From assembly GCF_023343835.1 (NCBI RefSeq), contig NC_064447.1:6774001-6838000 (forward strand): a stretch of DNA of 64,000 nt, in the 5' to 3' direction. Both the position numbers and the translations under genes were made by a program. Position 1 is the stretch's first letter; the number at the start of each line of letters is the position of its first letter. This DNA is from Lagopus muta (lineage: Eukaryota; Chordata; Aves; Galliformes; Phasianidae). Positions 1 to 14,100 of this stretch are shown piece after piece. Under the pieces are notes generated by a model. It was given only the letters and a program-made list of their open reading frames with translations. It was not told the origin of the DNA and did no database searches.

Positions 1-2118
1 AAAATTAAATATGTATAAATAAACATACTAAGTACAAAACCAAATTCTGGCACTTGTCAAGAGAAAGGCCTCATGAAAGTTCAAACAAACAACTGCAGTA
101 CAACACCTTGTTACACAGACCAGAAACATGCTGGAAGTAAGAGGTTCAGATGTGAAACCTGGAGGGAAGCACTCACATTTACTAACACTACTTTTATATC
201 AACACACTGCCTATTCTAACAATACAGACAGCATATAAAACAGCCTTTAAATACACCAACCCTTAGCACTGATACAGCCACAGCAGGCTTTTGTGTCACC
301 TGTGACACAGGTCACACTCCGTCCTTTTCCCTCAGATGTTTTCCACTCCCATCCTGTGATAATCCAAACACAGGAAAGGTGGGAGCCAAAGCAGACATTT
401 GATGACTGCTGGATAAGCAGGAAACACATCAGGCATTTTTTGGATTGCAGTTTTTTTCTTAAAAAAATAAATAAATAAAATAAAATAAAAAAATCACCAA
501 ATTGATATGAGGGCAGCAGGTAGTTTACTGGTGTAAGCTTCTGCATTTACACCAGCAGGGAACCCACCTTAGAGCCACAGCAGAGCCGCCAAGCAGCATC
601 TACCTCCAAAGCCTTTCAGCAGCGTTTTGCCTCAGATTTCTAAGTATACAATTTGGTATCACCTGTTAGAAACACTGAACACTGTCACCAGCTGTGGAAG
701 ACAGACTTACTGGTGCAACTCACAACTACTGCCACAACCACACCAGCTAATTCAACACTGTCCTTGCAGATACTCTCTTCATCCTACTGTTAATGTTCTT
801 TTTTTATAGTGGTTGCAAATTATGTTATTGATCACTCTTTCCCCTCATATCAGTGAGAAAATGTTACACAGGCCCCACTGTGTTGCACTGTATTGACACT
901 GGGAAGTTATTTCGATTCCTTCCCCTTCAGGTGATCAGTTTCCTAGTACTACTCTAACAGAAAACCAAAAAACAGCACTGCACAGACTGCAATAGCCAAG
1001 CTTCTCTCTGCTCACTTCTGATGTTAACAACCTATCCTGTCTGAAAGTTGTATCCTTAGAGACATAAATAAATAAACTTCCAGACTTATGCTCCCCTCAG
1101 GCTGAAGCATAACACCCATCAGAATGATGATCAAGGCAAAATACGAGCATCTTTCAGCGCTCCATCTTCTTAAGGACGGGTGTTTTTGCAGGATTTTGGT
1201 AGGGATTTTCTTCCCCTTGAAATCAGGAAACAGGACTTCATTTCAATATAAGAGATGTTAGATAATGGTATAAGAGAAACTGCTTAGAAAAATGGCAATT
1301 GTCATAAACAAAACATAAGGCATATTAATTATTAGACAGTTGTGTGCAAGTCTGAAACGGTAAAACAATTGAAATCTTGCCTTCTCAAATTTTTGTTGAA
1401 CATACGCTTCTCTTCATCCAGCCCAAAAGCTGTTTCCATAAGGAAATGCCACAGATAGCAAGGAAAAAATATCCCAGGACATCCAGCACAGTGGTTTGAT
1501 TTATCATGTGTATAAATGTGCAGTTTCTACAGAGAATGGAAGTACACCTGGCTGGATCCGTGCCTCTCCAACTCAGCACAATTGCAACAAATTTAGGCCA
1601 TTAATACATGAAGTGATGTAACTGCATTCACACAAATACATTCAGAACAGCTGCTGACAAATTCAGACTGAAGAGTTCAGTTTTGTTTAAGGTTGTTTTT
1701 TTTTCCCCTTTCTGCTTTCAGTATATGGTGAGAAACTAAAACTACATGTGCATGACTTCTTATTGTGGCAAACCATACAGAGCAATTGCCATCTTAAATA
1801 ATACAAAAATCATGTTGAAGATACAAAGTTAGAGCATATGATGTCCCAAATTAACTTAATGATGCTCTGTGGTCTTATTTGAATAACATTATGGATCTCA
1901 TATATGCACACTACTGCGTACACAACTTTTAACATGCAATTTCCACACAGGGTTAGAGCTTTACAGCTCTTCATTACTTCAATATGATTGCATTAATATG
2001 TCCTCATCTGGAAAAGACAAAGGAAGCTTATCACTTCAAAAAGTAACTATGCATTTATGGATCAGTGCTGAGAATACCATCAAAGAACAGCCTGTTCATC
2101 CTAGTGAGTGCTGTCGTC
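1..2118. other. CCP110 3'UTR and/or downstream flank
   Basis: No coding exon could be supported here on either strand. The part next to 2118 must be CCP110 3'UTR. No canonical minus-strand poly(A) hexamer is present, so the UTR end is unknown. A short A-rich (TAAA)n tract lies at 461-493. The next gene expected from the human order (VPS35L) has no recognisable exon here. Confidence 0.6.
461..493. repeat. A-rich (TAAA)n simple repeat
   Basis: The plus strand reads a run of A followed by ATAA/AATAA units. It is low complexity with no recognisable element attached. Confidence 0.8.
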
Positions 2119-2171
2119 TTAAATTGTCACAACATTTGGCTTCTTTCTTTGGGTTCTTCCTGCATATGCTC
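2119..2171 (-). other. CCP110: CCP110 terminal coding exon
   Basis: This is a 53-nt coding end after a CTGTTTTTAG acceptor. It encodes the last 16 residues, ending RKKPNVVTI and a TAA stop. The first two bases complete a Gly codon begun at the end of the 7104-7186 exon, so the phase fits. Its match to the conserved CP110 tail (AYAG...QRKKPNV) identifies it despite a 4.9-kb intron. The 3'UTR continues below 2119. I see no AATAAA on the minus strand in 1-2118, so the poly(A) site is either non-canonical or outside the window. Confidence 0.93.
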
Positions 2172-5100
2172 CTAAAAACAGAAGGAGAAAGTACCTCTTA
2201 CAGTTGATAATATTGACCTTCGCAACAAGATCATCCAACAGAAATAGCTAATAATACAACATTAAGGCATTGTTATATATTTAGTATCTGCTTTTAAAAG
2301 GAGTTTTCCTTGTGTTACGTTTGAAATGCCTTACAAATGCTGAAGTAAAACAGGTTAATAAAACTACTTATAAGTTTGCAAGTAACAACATATTACAGAA
2401 CACTTATCAAAGAAGAAAATAGTCGTTTTTCCACTACTCTAAAGCATCTACAACTATAATTCAGAAGTTTTAAGATAAGTCTGTTTGTAATTTTACCAAG
2501 ACAATGTGATTAAAGTATTTTTAAAAATGATATATAAATACCAATTTAATAATACAATACAAAGTCAAATGTTTAAGACAAGTTTTCCTTTTCCACCTCC
2601 CCTATGAATAAATAAGGAGAAGTTGAGACAGAGCAAGAATAATGCAAAGCATAGGAAGTTAGCATTACAGGTCTTCCAGTTACTTCTAATTATCTTCATT
2701 CTGATTTCTTTGGGACATTGGCCTAAACTCTATTCCTCAACATCCACACACACAGATCTCTCTTCTGTTGCACCTGTTCTTCCATCTGCATAGCAGCTGC
2801 CAGTCTGAATAACTTCAGCATCAGCATAAAAGTGCACAGAAGCAAAAGGGAAGCAAGTGTAAGGCATTGGCAAAATACAAAGTTCCTTCCCTTCACACAC
2901 AACTCCTTTCCTCCTTCATCATGTGATCCAACTTTCTACAAGCAGCTAAAAATGCAAAGAAGTCCTGGCTAAAATGGAGAAAGAGGGCTCCAGAACTGAG
3001 AAATGGACACAGTGAGGTGGCCAAAACAAGGTGCACATGTGCTGCCACAACAGCAGCCTTGTCTTCCTGCAGATCTCTTACGTGATTTAAACAGAAGATA
3101 GGGACCAAATCTTGCACTCACCACACCTTCATTAAGTTTCCACTTGCCAAAACCTCTCTGGTAGAAAATTACAGGAATTGTTGATCGAAATTACTTTGCA
3201 CACCTTAAATTACATTGCATCAGGCATCCTCCTTTGAGAGCTATAGCTATCAGTAACATTGGCAGATAGCTACAACTTCATAGTAACTTAACTGTTAAGC
3301 CTAAAGAGAACTCAACAACCTATGAAAAAGGAGTTAGAAATATATGCCAGAGAATACTCAAATCTTAATAAAACTGAACTGTCTTTTCAAAGGAACAGCT
3401 GTAGGTTTCCATATGTTAACAAATACAACCAGAATTAGAAGTGCAGCACACATAATATCACCAGGCAAAGGCTGTATGAAAAGAGAACTACTTGAGAAAA
3501 TAAAACATCTCTCCACATGTAACAAACATATTTTTAGAAAGGCATATTACAGTATGCACAGCACAAGTTTCTTCCAGTAATAAGGCTTTAGCACTGCAGG
3601 CTGCTAAGAAGTCACACAATTCAGCATTCCTTAGGTTCAAGCAGGTACTGAGTGCCTAGCAATGAGAGCAAACATTTATACAAAGCAGTGAACATCACAT
3701 CACATGGTGCAGAGCAGTGGAAATGAAAGACAGCCATGGAAAAGAAAGTTTTCAGGCAATTAAGTGAGCATAACAAAGTAGGTGCTGGTGCTTTTTAGAA
3801 TTTCCAGTTCCTTTTTGCCAGACTTGCAGTGGTCACTTACAGGTGCCCAAGAGCTGTGTTCAGCACAGTGCAAAGCAGCTTTGGAAATGCCCAAGAGACC
3901 TTACCATCACAGGAACCCTTCACACCTGAACACTGTTTCCTACTACACAAAAAGGAATCCTCAGGGCCCAACACTCTTCAGTGTTGTGTTCTTCAGCTCA
4001 CCTGCGATCCCATACAACGAACCAGGATGACAGGTATGATGGTTTATCAGGGATTTAATGCTACTCTTAATTCTCCTTGTGTGCATTCCAAGTCATATAG
4101 AAATGTCACATACAGAAAATAAGGGTACAGTTTTTACCATTACGAAATAAATAGGTATATTTCAAGTCAGTTTCCTCCCTCCACCCACCAGATAACTAAA
4201 TCTTATAGGAATTAAGTTGGTTTTGTTTTTGTTTTTTTTTTAATTTGTAACAGTTACACGAGTTTAATTTTACATCAATTTATCCTTCCCTAAGATAAGC
4301 TTATTTAACTACTGAAAAATGCATATACTTATTAAGCTGCTATACACAGCACTAATCTATTTAAATGCAGAGAGAAACAGACAATATAGGGAATCTAGAC
4401 TAGGAAATTAAAGAAATCAGCTTTACTGAGAAGGGTTACAGCTCTTCTGGACACAACAATCACCCACCATTTTACTGTGCCAGGGCAAATAACCTCTTCT
4501 TCTCAGTCATGTAGTTGCCCTGCTGCTCTCACACCATAAACCTGATGCCCTCAGAAGCACTGTGTGAAACACCAATGCACTTGGCAGCACACATTTCTCA
4601 CTCAGGCCATCTGCTCCCTGCTCAGGCTGGAGAAGCACACAGAAAGATGATGCTTGGCTCAGCACTGCTACTGCCCAAATACTCTGTGCCTAATACCCCA
4701 CTATATCTGTTACTGAACACTTACTCAGACTGGGCAGAAATAAACGAGGTGAGAAGGCACAGTGGCAGCAGCAGGCTGATCTCAATCATCTTCTTTGTAA
4801 CACCACATTAAATGTTCTGCTTAGCACAACTCTGTTCTGCTCACAAAGCAGTGAAACTGCTTCTGGCATGTTCTTGGCAATACCAGGCAAAATATGCATG
4901 GGTAGGCCAACAGCCATATACAAAAAGAAGACCTGAACTCACTCAGCTGGCAAAGGGGATTTCTGGACAAGAAGCACTCCTCAGGAAGCAGCCCACTTCC
5001 AAGAGAAGCTCTCCTTCCAGTGCCCAGCCCTTATCTGAGCTGGGCATCTCAGGGGGAGAGGGACTCCACCCTTTAAGGTCACCTGGGGAGCACAGGTGCA

Positions 5101-8100
5101 AACCATCCCCTCTGCTCCCTAGACAGCCACAGCCCTTCCCCAGGTGCTCAATCACAGTTCAAGTTGTGACCTCACAGCTCCTTACCCCTCTAACAAGCAC
5201 AATTTAACTGGGAGTCAGGGACAAGTAAGGACAAGAAATGAAATAGAAATACTATGGGTTAGAAATATTGCAAACTGGCATAGTTACACACAGAAGTAAG
5301 CCTCTGGAGGTGAGCTGGAACTAGACGATCTTTTAGGTCCCTTCCAACCCAAGCCATTCTATGACTCTATGATTCTGTACTGTCAAACCACTGCTGTGAG
5401 TCTACATTTTCTGATTTGTGCAAGTTCTACTAAAATGAGAGAAGAATACACACTTATTTAGCATTTCCATTTTATTTATAGATTGACTTAAAATTACAGT
5501 TTCTCTGTCTCTAGTTTCAGACAGAAATTGCTGCCTCGCTACAGATGACTCTCAAGAACCTCTCTAGAAAAGATTTCTTGACTAAGACCAGATTTTTAAA
5601 GTTGCTAACAAAAGGTTCTAAAAACAACTATTCAACATATTGCAAAGCCTTTCCCTATTCAAATTTTATCCATAAAGAAAACCACATCCCATATAAATGT
5701 ATTCAACTGAAGGTATTTTTCGTTGTGCAAAGTTATGCAGATTTCTTTCACACCAAGCATTCCTTGTCTAATAATTTCAGAATGTATTCCTACTCACTTA
5801 ACACAGCAGTCCAATCTATTCATAAAAGAGCACATGGAAGTACTGGTATTATACCACAGTACACATGCGATGTCCAAACACTAACTGAGGCTATGCTGTA
5901 CAATCACACTAGACAGCACAATATTGATCTATTTTAAGTTCCAAGATGATCATAAAGAAGGCATTAAATAGCTTTCCAGTTACTCAACAAACACAGTAAG
6001 AAAGGTAACGAGAAATTTAGAGGTGTGCTCCAGAAGATTCCTTCCATTACCTACTATCAACTATCATGACTTGGATAATTACAGCTAAGGGAAACTCAGA
6101 GACTTGACAAAGCAACACGTATATATGGCCAACACAGAAGAGTGATAGAGAATGTTTTAACTGGATGTCTGATGCCAGATCGAAACGTAAAGAACACCAC
6201 ATATCATTATAGATTCAGCATCAATTAGAAGAGATCTGTGTTCCCCAAAAATTAACTCTAAACTCGATACTGCGCATCCTTGCACTACTACTCTCCTACA
6301 GCTTCTTTAACACTCTAACTGGAAGAGTTGACTGTTTTTGTCAAACTTGTAGATAACAACTGCCTTACAGTTAATTTTGTCTGCTACTCATATATTACAT
6401 AAAATTCTTACTTATATTTCAGGAGAGATTATTTCCCATCTTTGTTAATTTTTCAGTAATGTCTCTGGGTGCAACTGAATAATTGCTGTTTCATTGTGTT
6501 TTATTCTCTTCATGCCTGTGCAGGTTTAATCATAGAGGTTTGGCTCTACTATCAAACTTACTTATTAAAAGAGTAACCTATCAGTAATCTCTGTATACAA
6601 GCTCAGGAAGACTCCACTTCTGAATTTGTCTCTTTGAGGTTCATACATTCTGTAAGATGCTACAGAATAAATGGCAGTCTAAGACTGTGACTGTGGAATG
6701 CCCACTGCTAAGTCTTCCCAAACTATCCTATCTTCAAAACAAAGCCTACTGAAAGGAGAAGTTATACACGTACAGAAATACGATGGCAATATGATTCCAA
6801 CCCACCAGTTTGACTGCTATTAGTTTCCCAAACGGTTACAGTGAGTATTTCTGGCAAAACTTTTTAATGGTTGGGCATCTGGTGAGTGAAAGCAAATGAG
6901 CTATAAAGTACATTCTATACACTATGTTTATAGAATCTTAGAGTGGATGGTGAAGTTATCAGCACATGTCCAAAGAGATAGGTTAGATTTAAGACACAGC
7001 AAAGCAGGTGCAGAAGAAAAAGAAAAGAAGAAATCCCCCACTCAGTTTTTCTCGACACTGGAACTTATTTACTATACGATCCAAGCACCAATTTTCTACA
7101 CACCTGAAACAGCCTTGTTAGACACTCTGCTCTCTGAGGCCTTCTTTCTATTTTGCTCAACCCCCTTCATTGAGGTCTTAGGGGTTCTAATTAAATATAA
7201 AAGAGTTAATAAGTCACTTGCATCAAAGCTGAAAGACGGTATCCAACAACATAAAGATACTAGCAAACTGTTAGGCATGAAATCACTTTTACACTGTCCT
7301 ATATAGTATCCTCCTAAGTATGTGTACAATTCCTACTGAAATTATACTTAATATACAGTAAATAGCAGAATATTTCCCCATGTACATATTTTAAAATCTC
7401 TGCTCAGGAAATGGATTCATTTCCAACGCTGTGGCATTACAGCCTGTACTTGAAAATACAAATGTTTCATTAAGGGGAAGCAAAGCTTCATGGAATGAGT
7501 GTTACAAATAGAAATGTCAAAACAGTGTAAATGGAGACAATACACAAGGAGATGGTAACACTAAATAACTTTCTTGCAGTGTAAGGTACAACAAAGCTTT
7601 ACCACTCTCAAAATACTGTAAGAATCGTTTTGCCTTTAAACAACAGTTGTACCATTAAATGTAAGTACTGTGTAGAAATTAACGTGTTCTTGCATTTTAC
7701 ATTTACTTTTAACCTTAGGCTAGGAACACGCTGTGTCCTTACCCTTGTCTGCAAAGTAATCTATGAACCGGGGCATTCTGTCCTTGGTTTGGCTGAAGTA
7801 CTCTGTCAAAACACAAACAATTTCTGTTAGTACCTTTTCCCTGCTTTAAAAAAAACATAAAATCTTAGAAAGAATATTGAATTATGCATCATCTTCCAAA
7901 TAGCAACTTTCAGAATGGCTGAAAGGCTACATAACACAGATGATGCATGCAAAAGTGCCAGGCATTAGAATTCCTGAATAAAATTACTGTTTTCACTTGT
8001 TCTTTAAAGCAAAGAAACTAAAAAAAGCAGCCACAAAAAGCTTTCCTCAAAAGTGGCTTGGGTTCATAGTCATTGATAAAACATACAGGAAAAAAAAGTG

Positions 8101-11100
8101 TTGATGCATTTTAACAAGTCATTGTAGACTAAACTATACAATTAGATAGCACATCTTCAGAACTATTAGGTAATCATGGAATAAGAAATGTTTTTAAGAG
8201 ATGCCAGGTATCTGAGTTGTCATAGCAGAAAAAGCAGTAAGGCACAGCCCCTCTCTTAACAGCAAGTGCTGAGTACTGTCATTTCTGGGATCCAAGTTAA
8301 CAACTGCACAAACTAGAAGCAATAACTTTTTTCCAAGAGAGATAGACACTTATTTTCTGACAGCTTTCTAAAGTGAACATTTAACATTATAAAGGCTATT
8401 AAGAAAGGTACTGGTGTCAAAATGAAGCTTAAGAGTTAGTAACAGTGTATCTGAGAGAAACCTGGAACCTGAGCACAGAGTTAAAGCCATAAAGAAATTA
8501 TTTTTGAACTGACATTGAAAAAAATAATTTTTAGCTTTTTCCCCAGCCCTTACCAAGTCTGATTTCATTCCTGTTATAAATTGAGCAAGTCAGTAACACA
8601 GATCAAAGGATCCAACATTCTAAGACAATTCTTTAAAAGAATCATAATGTACAAAGTAACCTTCACTCACCGGCTCTCAGGACTTCTTTGTTTTATGACT
8701 ATTTTTTTACTAGGCATTCCCATTTCTGAAGCCCTAGAAAAACAACAGCAACAATATATAATTAAATTACAAAATCATCATGTAGGTCTTACATGGAAAT
8801 AGAACCAGAAAAACAGCAACAAAATCAGCATCTGCATGTTATACTGCCATAACTGTTCTACAGATTACTGCTTTTTACTCAACTGTGTTGCAGGAGACAG
8901 ATAATGCCTGCCACCATCCCAAAAACACCCTCAAGGAACTCCACCAAAGACATCTCTTGCTAAGCACTTTGAAAAGATTTAAAAGATTGATAACATAACC
9001 TGCAAAAATCCACCACAAGCTGAGAGCATGGGGACTGTTTTTCAAAACTGAAATCTTGTACATCATAAACACAAACCAACCATTTTGCTCACAGAGACAA
9101 GAAGTCTCTCAAAAGTTAAACTCAACTACCTCAAGTGGTAGCATACCACACACCTGATGAAGGTTTTTTCATTAATACTTTCTAAATGATATACTATTTT
9201 GCAAAGAAACTGTTCCCACAAAAACCTATTTTCAGTATCTCCTACTCTTCCTCATCACCCTGTGGCCCCTTCCCCTCACCACAAAAGGAGATCTGCACAT
9301 ACTTCATGTACTTTTTCCTATCCAGAGATTTCTGCGTAGCTGTTGAAAGTGTTGCTCTCTCTCTTGGACTCTTTACTTTATCCTAAAAAAGACCATATTC
9401 AGGCTAAAGTTAAGATCTTCTTCCTTAAAATCTTGGAACAGTTACACTCTCTTGCCTATCACTCACCATCTGCCTGAGCATCTTCTCTTTACGAACTTCA
9501 CGATCGTGACGCAGAATGTTCATTCTTTCTGATGCCTCCATTGTGAAAAATATGTCATGGATATCATACAGAGCAGCTCGGAGCTGAAAAGAATAGTTAA
9601 ACACTGAATGAAACAGTTTAGAAATTCCTCTTAACATGTCAGCAGAAATTGGAATATTTTCATCACAGACCCAGCTCCAATTTGTTCCTTTAAACAAAGC
9701 CCCCATGCACGTTTTATCAATTTATGTTAGTGCACACAAAGTAACTTCTTTTTACAAAGGCAGAGCACCTAGGAAAGCAGAAAAAAAATGTTTACATTTT
9801 TTATAAAAAAAGAATATAAAGTTTATATATTTCATTTATATATTATTATATTTATATGAAGTTCATATTATAAGTTTATAAAAGTTTATCACCTGAGCCA
9901 TTACTCTTTCATGAAGGGATGCATCTTGTGCTGAAACACTTCCTCTTTTTAATGGGGCTTCAGACTGAAAATTTCTTATGAACTCCATAGTATCCTGGGG
10001 ATGAAGGAGAAGTAAGATGAAGCAGCAAGCATGACCCTTTTCAACCAATGGATCATCATAAACTGTATGGATAGGGCTGGTCAGCTTTGTTTGACTTAAA
10101 CCTTATAACAGTAAGCAATGCACCACTCAAACGTGGTCATGGGACAGACATGCCTAAATTCTTTGTATAATTCTTTGCAGAAAATACCTGATTTCATGAT
10201 AGGAAAAAAAAAAAAAAAGAAGAAGAAAAAAGAAAAACCAAAACAGGAGTAGAAACTGCATAATGTAAAGATGCTGATCTCACTTTTACAGTCTGCTTGA
10301 GATGTTTCAGTTTCTCTGTCTGTAGGAGCCGACGCGTAAGAAACCCCTTTGCCACAGCCGTTATCTTATCAAACTTCATTTGTATCTCTGGAGTGAAAAT
10401 CTTAAAAGAAAATAAGCATTTTCTAAACACTGAATAAACAAAGCAGAAGATTTTTTTCTTAAATATCTTTAATTAAATTTCTAATATTTCTTAAGTCACG
10501 TGATTCAAGTTTTGAAGTAAGAAACAACTGTTGATTAGAGGTAAAATGTGCTTTGCATTTTGCACAAGAAAAACACACCATACAGTTCTACCACGTAATC
10601 TAAGCTGATATAGGAAGGGACACGGAACTTCTCTGTGAGATTTCCTACTGCACAGCTACTAGAAAGTTACCAGAATCTTACAAAAGCTGAAGGTCTTTTT
10701 AAGCTGTATCTTATTTCCCTTACCTGGGTCCACCTGGTTTTGATCCTGTTACTTGGCCTAGATACTGAGGTTTTTAGAACTCCGCTGCCTGATGGTCCCC
10801 AGAGAAAGAATGAAGTTTCACTTGTTGAAGTAAAGGTGTGAGGTGATGTAGCATGAGCAAAACCTGCACACACAGCAGAATACAGTTTAACATAGAGATT
10901 TTTGTCCATAAGGTAATAGCTATGTGTGCAAGTACACACATAGCCATTATGCTTAAGAGCAAAAATAAAGCAGCACTGTGCAAAAATAACCAAAACCAAA
11001 AATAAAAAATAAAGTATCAAGCACACACATAAACATTAACTTAAGCTACAGACAGGAAGTCATTTTGGCATTCAGAAACGGAGCGACTTCCAATTTTTAC

Positions 11101-14100
11101 TCACATTTTAGATGATAGTATTTATGTATTGGAAGAAAAAATATCCATCTACAGCATGAAAAAAATCACTTGCTTAATATTAAAGTTGCTACACAAAATC
11201 TCATCCATAAAATATCTCAATGAAAGTCGTTTTGAAGTGTTTAATGCTGCTAATATAGATCCTAAAAATGAATCATAAATAATCAAAATCATGTAGTTTA
11301 GCAGGTTAATTCTCAAAGTTCCTCTGCTCTTCACCTGCTAAAACACCAGTTTTCTGTTTGTGTTTGATGAGAAACAGAGGTTAAAACCAGCAAGGGAGAA
11401 CTCTGCTCAGAGGGAGCAATGTTGTTTGTATGAAGTCAACTACAGGACAGAAGCAATCTGAATATTCAATTCATTTCAAAGCACAATTAGCTAAACCAAT
11501 GGGAAAAAAGAAACAAGACAACACATTTTCATAATTTTATGGAACAGGTGAGAGGTGGCCTAGGACAGCAGCACAGGTAGCCTAGGGCAGCTGGTACAGT
11601 CAGTACCACAACATTTATCTGTATTCTACCCTTAGTTTAGTGTTAGCAGTCAGTTTTTACCAATGCTTGTAGAGTTTGCGTTATGGATCGTCTCCAGCTG
11701 AGACTGCACACTCTCCACTAAGCCACTTTCACTTTTTCTCCACTCCAACTCCATCCTACTGTTAATATTCACTTTGGAAATTTCTATTTCTGTTGTAGCA
11801 ATCTTCTTTCCCTTTCTCTCCTGTTCCTCCAGTTCCTATGAAAGAAAAGTTCAATTGTAAGACTAGTTTTCTAAGTCTGCAAAGCAACAGAATGTGCATT
11901 TCAAAACCATCTGGGTCCTGACAACAGCACACAGGACTTCAGCTCAGACTTCTTCCTCTTTCTGCTTTACCTTCTGCAATTTCTCCTGCTCTCGCTCTTG
12001 TTCTGCTATCAGAATTGACAGTTGTTGTGCATGCTGCTCTTCGAGTCTCTTCCTCATTTCTTCAAACGCCAGCATTTTAGTCTTCAAAATCTCTTCTGAG
12101 AAGACACATGCATTGCAAAGAATCAAGCATTAAATATTTTATATGTGATCGTTTGTCACAGACATACATGCTTCAGAAGAGTAATTCCCATCTTCAATAA
12201 AAAGGACATTTTATATACCGAGTTGCCATTAAGCACTGCAAAGAAGCTTATCAGTTACAACAGTCCTTCAGAACATTTGCACGTTGCTCTCTGTGGGATA
12301 AGCATGTGGATGGCACAGCAGTAACACCAACAGAGCCTGTATTAAAATAAGGACGTAAAACATCTGGATCTGGGAACAGAATACCTGCACGTGTTGAGTA
12401 AAATAAAATTATTTGTGCCACTTTGGCTTGACTTGATAGATACATACAAATGTAACACAGTCTTGAACTGAAAGAAAACAGCTACATAATGATTTGCAAC
12501 CTTGCTATTAAAAGGTATTTTCTCTTAACTTACACAAAGCATCTTTCATTTTAGTAGTCTTTTTTAAATCTAATAGAATAAGAAATTATATTCTTAGTAA
12601 AACTAAATTCAAACTTCTACATTTAAATGAGAACATGGGTTTTGGGTTTTTTTTTTGCCTAAAATTATATCCCTGAGAATAAATACAGAATCCACAAAAT
12701 TCTGAGAAACTTTTCCTCTGATGCTTCTTCATAAATTATTTAATGAAGTATTTGTTACAGAGAGCTGTAAGACTTCTTTCCATCAGTGAATTCTAAACAA
12801 GCAATCAGTCAGCACAGCTCAGGTAGCAAGCTGGAGTTCAGAGCTGGTCATTAATTAAAAATTAGAGAAACAAGGAGATTACTGAAAAAAGAAAGATAAC
12901 TGACACAATAACACTTTTGATATATATATACTTAGATTCACCAATAATTATAATATTTTAATTATAATTTTACAATTAATTATAATATTAACAGTATAGC
13001 ATCAATAATAACAAACTTGATTATAATACAATATTAAGAAATCAATCTAAACTGAGAAGTTTAAAACAAGCAAACACAGCAAATCTTTTACCTTTTGCCA
13101 TACAGGAGTCAGGGGCTGCATTCTTGGCAATGTAAACCGATGTCACGGGATATTTCTGCTCTTGCAACCATTGCTTCTCCTGTTCCTCCATCCCAATTGT
13201 CCCAGCACAGGGGTTGTTATCTTTCTGGCAGTTGTCAGTGTCCAAATCAAGTCTACGTTTTACCTTTTCAAAACTGTTTTCTGTAAACTGTTCATTTGCT
13301 GGGGGAACACTCGGAGTGTCCATGTGCTGGCACGCACTCTTGCTCTGCATTAGCAGTGGGGATGGGCTTTCTACATCATAAGATTTATTGAGTTCTACTG
13401 GAGATTTAGTATTTTCTTGCAAAGTGGACACTTTGGTTTCGTTCGCAGCTAGGAGTTTCTGTGTTACTGTAGACTGATTGATGGAAAATGGCTCGTTCAG
13501 CTTTGCACCTACAGTACCAGTCTCTATTTTATATAGTCCTCTGTTGTCCATCACTACCTGTCCTTCCCCTGCAGCAGACAACGTCCCTTTGCCTTCTGGG
13601 TGCCCAAAGGAATGTCTGTTTGGTTTGCCAACCAGCAGCCCGTCAGAAGGACCTGAAGAACTCCTGATGACACCAGGAACTCTGCTAGGGCAAAGCATAC
13701 TGAAGTCCATCATGAACTTGGGCACTGTCTCGGACACATTATTTTTATCAGCAATATCTTGCATAATTAAATCCATCGCTCTACCCTTGCCTTTGGGACT
13801 CAATTCGTAAGCATTCACAGGGTTGTTTATAACTATGTGTCCCATTGACAGAGGCCTTGGGCGCCGCCGGTGCATTTTTGGACTCATGCTTGGCTCTGGG
13901 CTTGGCAGTTTGCTATATGACCCTGTGAGGCTCCTGACAATGCTACTGTCACGGTCAATGGTGGAAGCATTCTTAAATTCTTCATCTGAATCTGAATCCA
14001 CCAATGGGGGTGTTCCAACTCTCATAGGTATATCCACTTTAGAGAAACTGGATAAAGTTGACATACCTGTATGAGTAGAGGCACCTTGAATATGAGTATT

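Noticed and set aside
1140..1215. Possible minus-strand terminal exon ending KTPVLKKMER and a stop
   Set aside because: I considered it as the CCP110 end, but the 2119-2171 exon matches the conserved tail and the phase, while this one does neither.
6896..7306. 136-codon plus-strand frame near the CCP110 exon 7104-7186
   Set aside because: It is antisense to a real CCP110 exon and AT-rich intron, and no domain is visible.
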